Assembly (NCBI GenBank): GCA_964579305.1
Contig: CAZOGY010000063.1
Location: forward strand, 1-20,888
Reading direction: 5' to 3'
Length of the DNA stretch: 20,888 nt
Source of the DNA: JBCBWG01 sp964579305
GTDB lineage: Bacteria; Pseudomonadota; Alphaproteobacteria; Rhizobiales; Hyphomicrobiaceae
Positions 16,461 to 20,888 of this stretch are shown in pieces. The position numbers were made by a program, and so were the translations under genes. Every line of letters begins with the position of its first letter. The stretch's first letter is position 1. The notes beneath the pieces are model-generated. The model saw only the letters and a program-made list of their open reading frames with translations. It was not told where the DNA came from and did no database searches.

Positions 16461-18059
16461 TCAGCCTGCGAATTGCTGGGCCGGGCGCCCTCGGTCGCGG
16501 GCGATCATCAGCTTGTTGAGACACGCCACATATGCCTTGGCCGATGCAACGAGCGTGTCGGGATCAGCCGACTTGGCCGAAACCGTGCGCGCATCTTCGG
16601 TCAAACGCACCGTCACTTCGGCTTGCGCATCGGTGCCCTCAGTCACCGCGTGCACCTGGTAAAGCTCCAGATTGGCGGTGTGCGGGACGATGCTTGCGAT
16701 GGCATTGAACGTTGCATCCACGGGGCCATTGCCGGTCGCCTGCACGGTCTCATGTGTGCCGTCCACATCAAGCGTCAGGGTCGCCGATTGCGGGCCGTTT
16801 GTCCCTGCGATCACGGTGAGCGAAACCACCGTAATCCGGTCAGCGGCCGTCGCGATCTCCTCGTCGACAAGCGCTTCGATGTCCTCGTCGTAGATGACCT
16901 TCTTGCGGTCCGCGAGCGACTTGAAACGCTCAAACGCGTCTTGCAAAGCGTTCTCACCGAGCTCGTAGCCCAATTCCTTCAGCTTCGTCCGGAACGCGTT
17001 CCGGCCCGAATGCTTGCCCATCACCAATGACGTCTTGGCAACGCCCACCGATTCCGGCGTCATGATTTCATAGGTCTGCGTGTGCTTGAGCATGCCGTCC
17101 TGGTGGATGCCGCTCTCGTGGGCAAACGCGTTCCGTCCGACAATGGCTTTGTTGTACTGGACCGGGAACGAGGTCGCCGCCGCGACCAGTTTGGAAGCGC
17201 GCGTCAGCATCGTGGTGTCGATGTTGGTCGCGTAAGGGTAGGCGTCGTTGCGCGTCTTGATCGCCATAACGACTTCTTCAAGGGCTGCGTTGCCCGCGCG
17301 TTCCCCAATGCCATTGATCGTGCACTCGATCTGGCGCGCGCCCGCCCGCACACCGGCAAGCGAATTGGCGACCGCCATGCCAAGATCGTTATGGCAGTGC
17401 ACCGAAAAGATTGCCTTGTCTGAATCGGGGACAGCCTCGATCAAACGCTTCATGAAGTCGTAGTATTCCTCCGGCGTCGTATAGCCGACCGTGTCGGGAA
17501 TATTGATGGTCGTCGCACCGGCCTTGATCGCGGTGTCAACGCAACGGCACAGATAATCAAATTCCGTGCGCGTGCCATCCTCCGCCGACCACTCAACGTC
17601 TTCGACAAGGTTCCGCGCCCGATCGACCGAAAACCGCACCATCTCCAGGACGTCCTCGGGATCCTTTTGAAGCTTGAACTTCATGTGAATCGGCGAGGTC
17701 GAAAGGAACGTGTGGATGCGCGGCCGCTTGGCCTGGCGCACAGCTTCACCGGCCCTGTCGATATCCTTGGCACCGGCGCGGCACAACCCAGCCACGACAG
17801 CGTTCTGCACAACGTCCGATATTTTTGAGACCGCCTCGAAATCCCCTTCCGATGCGATCGGGAAGCCAGCTTCGATGATGTCGACGCCCATCTCGTCGAG
17901 GAGCGCGGCAACCTCCAGCTTTTCCTCCAGCGTCATGGTTGCGCCAGGACACTGCTCGCCATCGCGCAAGGTTGTATCAAAAATGTAGACGCGTTCGTTT
18001 TCGTTTGCCGCGGCCGTCACTGGCGCGGATGCATTTTCTGAATTGGTGATGTCAGTCAT
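16461..18059 (-). CDS. leuA: 2-isopropylmalate synthase
   Basis: LeuA condenses acetyl-CoA with 2-oxoisovalerate, the committed step of leucine synthesis in the cytoplasm. It has 532 residues, the long type with an N-terminal TIM-barrel (about 22-290), a linker and a C-terminal regulatory domain (about 400-525) that normally binds leucine for feedback inhibition. Key residues are visible: FDTTLRDGEQCPG (27-39) with the metal/catalytic Arg32-Asp33, HCHND with the metal-binding His221 and His223, and NGIGERAGNA (249-258). The start ATG at 18059 gives a normal N-terminus and GAGG lies about ten bases upstream. The leader in front suggests attenuation by leucine supply. Confidence 0.97.
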   Translation of the reverse strand: MTDITNSENASAPVTAAANENERVYIFDTTLRDGEQCPGATMTLEEKLEVAALLDEMGVDIIEAGFPIASEGDFEAVSKISDVVQNAVVAGLCRAGAKDIDRAGEAVRQAKRPRIHTFLSTSPIHMKFKLQKDPEDVLEMVRFSVDRARNLVEDVEWSAEDGTRTEFDYLCRCVDTAIKAGATTINIPDTVGYTTPEEYYDFMKRLIEAVPDSDKAIFSVHCHNDLGMAVANSLAGVRAGARQIECTINGIGERAGNAALEEVVMAIKTRNDAYPYATNIDTTMLTRASKLVAAATSFPVQYNKAIVGRNAFAHESGIHQDGMLKHTQTYEIMTPESVGVAKTSLVMGKHSGRNAFRTKLKELGYELGENALQDAFERFKSLADRKKVIYDEDIEALVDEEIATAADRITVVSLTVIAGTNGPQSATLTLDVDGTHETVQATGNGPVDATFNAIASIVPHTANLELYQVHAVTEGTDAQAEVTVRLTEDARTVSAKSADPDTLVASAKAYVACLNKLMIARDRGRPAQQFAG

Positions 18060-18092
18060 GGCAACTTGGCCTCAAGCTCTCAAACCGAAGGG

Positions 18093-18180
18093 CGCGCAGA
18101 CCATCGGTCGGCGCGTTGACGATTGTCCCCCTAGGCCCAGCGCGCGCAGCCAACTGCCCGCGCACCACGCGACCTAGGGG
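18093..18180 (-). promoter_or_regulatory. Candidate leuA attenuator: nested and alternative hairpins
   Basis: On the minus strand, CCCCTAGG (18180-18173) pairs with CCTAGGGG (18135-18128) and encloses a second stem, GCGCGGGCAG (18163-18154) with CTGCGCGCGC (18149-18140), which has one G-G mismatch and a TTGG loop. A third hairpin at 18115-18093 pairs CGCGC-GACC with GGTC-GCGCG. Its 3' arm, CTGCGCGCCC, nearly repeats the arm at 18149-18140, so the segments can pair in alternative ways. The leader-frame stop codon lies inside the first arm. The last hairpin is followed by CTTCGGTTTG rather than a true U-run, so Rho or translational control is possible. Confidence 0.55.
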
Positions 18181-18290
18181 CCGATAAGTCGTAGGCTGAG
18201 AGTGGCGGAGGGCGCGGCGCGCAAGCACGTTCCCGATGCATTGAGGCATCGAGCCGAAAAGAAACCGGTCATGGTGCGTGCGAGCGTCAT
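18174..18290 (-). CDS. Candidate leuA leader peptide (38 codons)
   Basis: A minus-strand ATG at 18290 (or an in-frame ATG at 18272) opens a short frame that ends at TAG 18176-18174. It holds six leucine codons, three of them in alternation near the end (CTC, CTA, CTT in TLSLRLIGP), just before the hairpins. Stop position, leucine clustering and the leader hairpin fit ribosome-mediated attenuation. Weak points are a poor ribosome site (AGGA only two bases before the first ATG) and an unusually long peptide. I regard it as a plausible regulatory frame, not a proven gene. Confidence 0.5.
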   Translation of the reverse strand: MTLARTMTGFFSARCLNASGTCLRAAPSATLSLRLIGP

Positions 18291-18322
18291 GATCCTGGGC
18301 CGTCGCTGATCCGCCGGACAGC

Positions 18323-18351
18323 TTGATAGCTCAATCCTAACGTAAGCTCAA
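18323..18351 (-). promoter_or_regulatory. Candidate sigma-70-like promoter of leuA
   Basis: On the minus strand TTGAGC (18351-18346) is followed after exactly 17 bases by TATCAA (18328-18323). Transcription would begin near 18316, about 26 bases before the first leader ATG. The heptamer TTGAGCT occurs twice, 16 bases apart (starting at 18351 and 18335), so an operator may overlap. Confidence 0.45.
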
Positions 18352-18580
18352 CGCCGCAGTCAGCCGTGCGCTCGTGCGATGCCAACTTTGGCACGCAAAT
18401 GACCGAAGTGGCGTCCGCAAGTCGCAAACATGCCACTGGACATTTAAGGTTCAACGCACCGTGGCTGCCCGCGAAATCCGGCGCGCCGGGCGACTGATAC
18501 CGCCCCCCTCGGCACCGACCTGCGAACCCGCGGCAAACACCCGCCGCGTCGGCCTGCGTCGGCCGGCTGTGTCCCAAGCC

Positions 18581-19492
18581 TCAGACCGTCAGCAACCCCG
18601 TGCTGATGGCCACCGCATGCCCGCCGATGCGAACGGTCTCAAGCTGACCGCTGTCGACTTCGAGCGAGACGACCAGCTTACTGGGACGGCCCATGGCGTA
18701 GCCCTGCTCGATCACGCGACGATGCCAACCCGCCGGCGGTCCCTCAAAACGATGGATCACGGCGGCGAACGCAGCTGCAGCAGAGCCCGTTGCCGGATCT
18801 TCCATAATGCCGCTGCCTGGCGCGAACATCCGTGCGTTCACATAATGATCGCGGTGAACCGTCTCCCGCGTGTAAACAAACGCAGCATTATGCCCCGATG
18901 AGCCGAACGCCGCCGACCAGGCCTGCATGTTTGCCCGCGCGCGATCCAAGGCAGCGCGTGAGCTAACCGGAACGAACGTATAAGGCACGCCTGCGCCATA
19001 GCGTGTCGGCTTGTGGTTCTGAAAACCGATTTCGCTTGGAAGCAGATCGAGTGCATCAGCGATCCGCTCTTTCGATGGCGCTTCTCCCAGGTTTTCGGGA
19101 AGTTTTGGCACGTCGAACTCGGCAAACGGCGCCTCGCCGTCCTTGAAGCGTACGCCAACGCGCACGGGACCGATGTTTTCTTCCAGCGCAACGATCGCTT
19201 CGTGCACACCTGACGTGTCCGGCGCCTTCAGCGCAGCAAGCGCGATCGCGGTCCCGATTGTCGGATGACCGGCAAACGGCAGTTCGTTGCGTGGCGTAAA
19301 AATGCGCACCTTGGCCGAATGCACCGGACGTTCCGGCGGCATGACGAACACGGTTTCCGACAGGTTAAACTCGCGCGCGATCGTCTGCATCTGGGCATCG
19401 GATAGGCCCTCCGCTTCGCGCACCACCGCTAACGGATTGCCGGCAAATCGGTCTTGCGTGAAGACATCGAGCGTTGTGAACGGCAGCGGCAT
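18581..19492 (-). CDS. PhzF family isomerase/epimerase-like protein
   Basis: The protein has 303 residues, the PhzF family size, and is a two-domain cytoplasmic enzyme related to diaminopimelate epimerase. Hallmarks are the N-terminal LDVFTQDRFAGNPLAVV (8-24), NLSETVFV (43-50) with the general acid/base Glu46, FTPRNELPFAGHPTIG (65-80) and the late GIMEDPATGSA. The true substrate is unknown; most family members outside phenazine operons have no assigned reaction, and no phenazine genes are present. The start ATG at 19492 is backed by AAAGGAA six bases upstream; the longer frame to 19546 has no family similarity. It lies 100 bases downstream of the Nudix gene on the same strand. Confidence 0.92.
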   Translation of the reverse strand: MPLPFTTLDVFTQDRFAGNPLAVVREAEGLSDAQMQTIAREFNLSETVFVMPPERPVHSAKVRIFTPRNELPFAGHPTIGTAIALAALKAPDTSGVHEAIVALEENIGPVRVGVRFKDGEAPFAEFDVPKLPENLGEAPSKERIADALDLLPSEIGFQNHKPTRYGAGVPYTFVPVSSRAALDRARANMQAWSAAFGSSGHNAAFVYTRETVHRDHYVNARMFAPGSGIMEDPATGSAAAAFAAVIHRFEGPPAGWHRRVIEQGYAMGRPSKLVVSLEVDSGQLETVRIGGHAVAISTGLLTV

Positions 19493-19592
19493 GGCGTTTC
19501 CTTTGCGCGGTGCCGACCGGGCGCCGGCGCACCCTCCATGCCCCATCGCGGCCGACGATGAAAGCTGCGAAAGCGATCAACCGCAAACGCGA

Positions 19593-20342
19593 TCAGGCAC
19601 GCCCAAGCAGATAACGAACAACTGCCTCAGCATAAGCGGCCACGGTATGCCCTTCCAGCTGCGCTGGCGACGTGAGCAGCTTCAGAGCCTGGATCTCCGG
19701 CCCATCGGCCCCATGGTGGTTGGCCCCGGCGCCGCGGTTGTGAGCTTCCAAGGCTGCCGCGACTTCGGCACCCCTCAGCGCCGTTTCAAAGAGCCCCACA
19801 AGGCCGATTTCGTTGTCGACCTGCACGACGAGATAGCCATTGGGGCCCGAAACCGTCTGGCGAGACAAACCGATCTCTTCTGCGATTTCCCGGTAGATCT
19901 GGCCAACAAGGTCGACCACCGGGCCGCCGCCGGGCGCTTCCGCCACATCATCAGAATCAATGAAACCACCGGGAAAGTGCAGGCGCCCCACATTGATTGT
20001 GCCAGCACCTGCCAATCCCGTCACGATGCCGCCGTCCGCGGGTTGGATCGCCGCAGCACCAAAGACATGGCGCACCGTCGTGTCCCGCCGTCCCGTCTCG
20101 CGCCAATACAGGTAGTCGGCAAAATCAACGCCGATCGCGGTGCCATGGAACCCGGTTCCGTCAATATTCCAGTCGGCAAGAATCAGGACACGGCCGTTGA
20201 ACATCGCGGGGTTTTCCGCCGACCGCTGCCGCCAGTGTGCCGCGATGGCGTCGCGGTTGGCTTGGGCAAATGGCCATGGCGCAGCGCTGACACCGATGTC
20301 AACGCGCCCGACCCATTCAATCGCAGGGCTATTCCCGGTCAT
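19593..20342 (-). CDS. Nudix hydrolase family protein with modified Nudix box
   Basis: The protein has 249 residues. The core Nudix helix REIAEEIGL (151-159) carries the metal-binding Glu residues (E152, E155, E156), and an upstream GGFIDSD (125-131) supplies the loop. The gap between Gly126 and Arg151 is 25 residues instead of the usual 14, and the expected central Glu is absent, so the box contains an insertion rich in Gly/Pro. An N-terminal domain of about 90 residues precedes the fold, with NGRVLILADW (49-58). Some nucleoside-diphosphate derivative is the likely substrate; which one cannot be told. The start ATG at 20342 has GGAG five bases upstream. It follows ilvC on the same strand, after a terminator-like hairpin. 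Confidence 0.85.
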   Translation of the reverse strand: MTGNSPAIEWVGRVDIGVSAAPWPFAQANRDAIAAHWRQRSAENPAMFNGRVLILADWNIDGTGFHGTAIGVDFADYLYWRETGRRDTTVRHVFGAAAIQPADGGIVTGLAGAGTINVGRLHFPGGFIDSDDVAEAPGGGPVVDLVGQIYREIAEEIGLSRQTVSGPNGYLVVQVDNEIGLVGLFETALRGAEVAAALEAHNRGAGANHHGADGPEIQALKLLTSPAQLEGHTVAAYAEAVVRYLLGRA

Positions 20343-20401
20343 GGCCGCTCCGCAGGACAAAACTCACGATGCTTGGCGCCCGATCTCCAACCCCGCTGCG
20401 T

Positions 20402-20472
20402 CAAACGAGAACTTGCTGGAGGCCGGCCAACAGAAAGCCGGTCGCAGAGCCTGCAACCGGCTTTCTCGTTTG
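20402..20472 (-). terminator. Candidate (possibly bidirectional) terminator downstream of ilvC
   Basis: AGAAAGCCGGT (20432-20442) pairs perfectly with ACCGGCTTTCT (20456-20466), and inside it GCAG/CTGC adds a further 4 bp around a three-base loop after one mismatch. On the minus strand the GC-rich stem runs into TTTCTGTTGG, a moderate U-run. An outer inverted repeat CAAACGAGAA (20402-20411) with TTCTCGTTTG (20463-20472) competes with the base of the inner stem. It separates ilvC from the Nudix gene. Confidence 0.65.
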
Positions 20473-20497
20473 CCTCGGATCAACCGATCAGATCAGA

Positions 20498-20888
20498 TCA
20501 GTTCTTGTCTTTGTCCACCAGCGCGTTCTGCTTGATCCACGGCATCATGCCGCGCAACTTCTCACCGACTTCCTCGATTGGATGGGCGTCGTTGAGGCGG
20601 CGGGTGGCCTTGAACTTCGGCTGGCCAGCCTTGCACTCGCGGATCCATTCTGAGGTGAATTGGCCCGTCTGGATGTCTTTCAAGACCCGGCGCATTTCCG
20701 CGCGCGTTTCGTCCGTGATGATGCGTGGACCCGACACATACTCGCCGAACTCAGCCGTGTTCGAGATCGAATAGTTCATGTTCGCGATGCCGCCTTCATA
20801 GATCAGGTCGACGATCAGCTTCACCTCGTGGATGCACTCGAAGTAGGCCATCTCAGGCGCGTAACCGGCTTCCACCAGCGTCTCATAG
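20498..20888 (-). CDS. ilvC: Ketol-acid reductoisomerase, C-terminal part (cut by window edge)
   Basis: IlvC converts 2-acetolactate or 2-aceto-2-hydroxybutyrate into dihydroxy acids with NADPH and magnesium, in valine, leucine and isoleucine synthesis. The visible last 129 residues or so are the knotted helical C-terminal domain, with the highly typical EAGYAPEMAYFECIHEVKLI, GGIANMNYSISNTAEFGEYV and HPIEEVGEKLRGMMPWI. The catalytic Glu/Ser region (FECIHE, SISNTAE) is intact. The start and the NADPH-binding domain lie beyond position 20888. The stop TGA at 20500-20498 is followed by short GATCA repeats and then a hairpin. Confidence 0.98.
   Translation of the reverse strand, partial: YETLVEAGYAPEMAYFECIHEVKLIVDLIYEGGIANMNYSISNTAEFGEYVSGPRIITDETRAEMRRVLKDIQTGQFTSEWIRECKAGQPKFKATRRLNDAHPIEEVGEKLRGMMPWIKQNALVDKDKN

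Larger units (their letters stand above)
18060..18580. other. leuA upstream region, 521 bp
   Basis: The left half contains the leuA leader (promoter about 18323-18351, leader frame 18174-18290, hairpins 18093-18180). The right half, 18352-18580, lies behind the phzF-like gene; it has a 96-codon open frame (18577-18287) without ribosome site or recognisable domain and no clear terminator. A 65-codon frame (18249-18052) running through the hairpins is also unsupported. Confidence 0.5.

Noticed and set aside
18052..18249. A 65-codon minus-strand frame overlapping the leuA start
   Set aside because: It passes through both GC-rich leader hairpins and lacks the leucine clustering of the other frame; it is Arg-rich as random GC-rich frames are.
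18287..18577. A 96-codon minus-strand frame after the phzF-like gene
   Set aside because: It has no ribosome site or recognisable domain, and it overlaps the candidate leuA promoter.
19287..20774. A 495-codon plus-strand open frame
   Set aside because: It runs antisense through the PhzF-like gene, the Nudix gene and into ilvC, all of which have clear family motifs. Long antisense frames are expected in GC-rich DNA, and this one has no recognisable domain.

Overview
The window is GC-rich, gene-dense chromosomal DNA that looks like an alphaproteobacterium, most likely of the Hyphomicrobiales (Rhizobiales) type. The evidence is the mreB-mreC-mreD-mrdA-rodA order next to leuA and ilvC, the many GTG/TTG starts and overlapping stop/start codons, and palindromic intergenic repeats of a rhizobial style. 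This placement is an inference, because no rRNA or clear species marker is present. Almost every gene lies on the minus strand. The one plus-strand gene is an unrecognised membrane protein at 8303-9835. No insertion sequence, phage gene, CRISPR array or other clear mark of recent transfer was seen.

Layout from left to right. 1-246: no gene, ending in a palindrome that contains the stop codon of the efflux permease. 247-4868: an RND efflux pair (periplasmic adaptor, then inner-membrane permease, joined by a GTGA overlap) with no outer-membrane channel gene in view. 4965-6086: an exported DUF922-type protein with an HExxH motif and an unusual C-terminal membrane anchor. 6328-7919: a two-gene operon of a DUF35 OB-fold protein and a thiolase-like protein that lacks the nucleophilic cysteine. 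7920-8302: divergent intergenic region. 8303-9835: the plus-strand membrane/coiled-coil protein, closed by a strong terminator. 9836-10142: palindromic repeat region. 10143-10218: tRNA-Lys(CTT) with a G-G mismatch in the anticodon stem. 10321-16103: the complete elongasome cluster, transcribed mreB, mreC, mreD, mrdA (PBP2), rodA. 16461-18059: leuA (2-isopropylmalate synthase). 18060-18351: a leuA leader with a candidate promoter, a short ORF ending in clustered leucine codons, and GC-rich alternative hairpins. 18581-20342: a PhzF-like protein and a Nudix hydrolase. 20498-20888: the C-terminal part of ilvC, cut by the window edge.

Functionally, the elongasome genes make the machinery for lateral peptidoglycan synthesis: MreB filaments, MreC/MreD linkers, the PBP2 transpeptidase and the RodA glycosyltransferase. 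leuA and ilvC are branched-chain amino acid steps lying within about 2.5 kb of each other on the same strand. The thiolase-like/DUF35 pair resembles acyl-CoA metabolising complexes of the SCP-x/Ltp2 type.

The observation most worth following is the leuA leader, which looks like a leucine-sensing attenuator but lacks a proper U-run. Next are the mismatched tRNA-Lys and the orphan plus-strand membrane protein.
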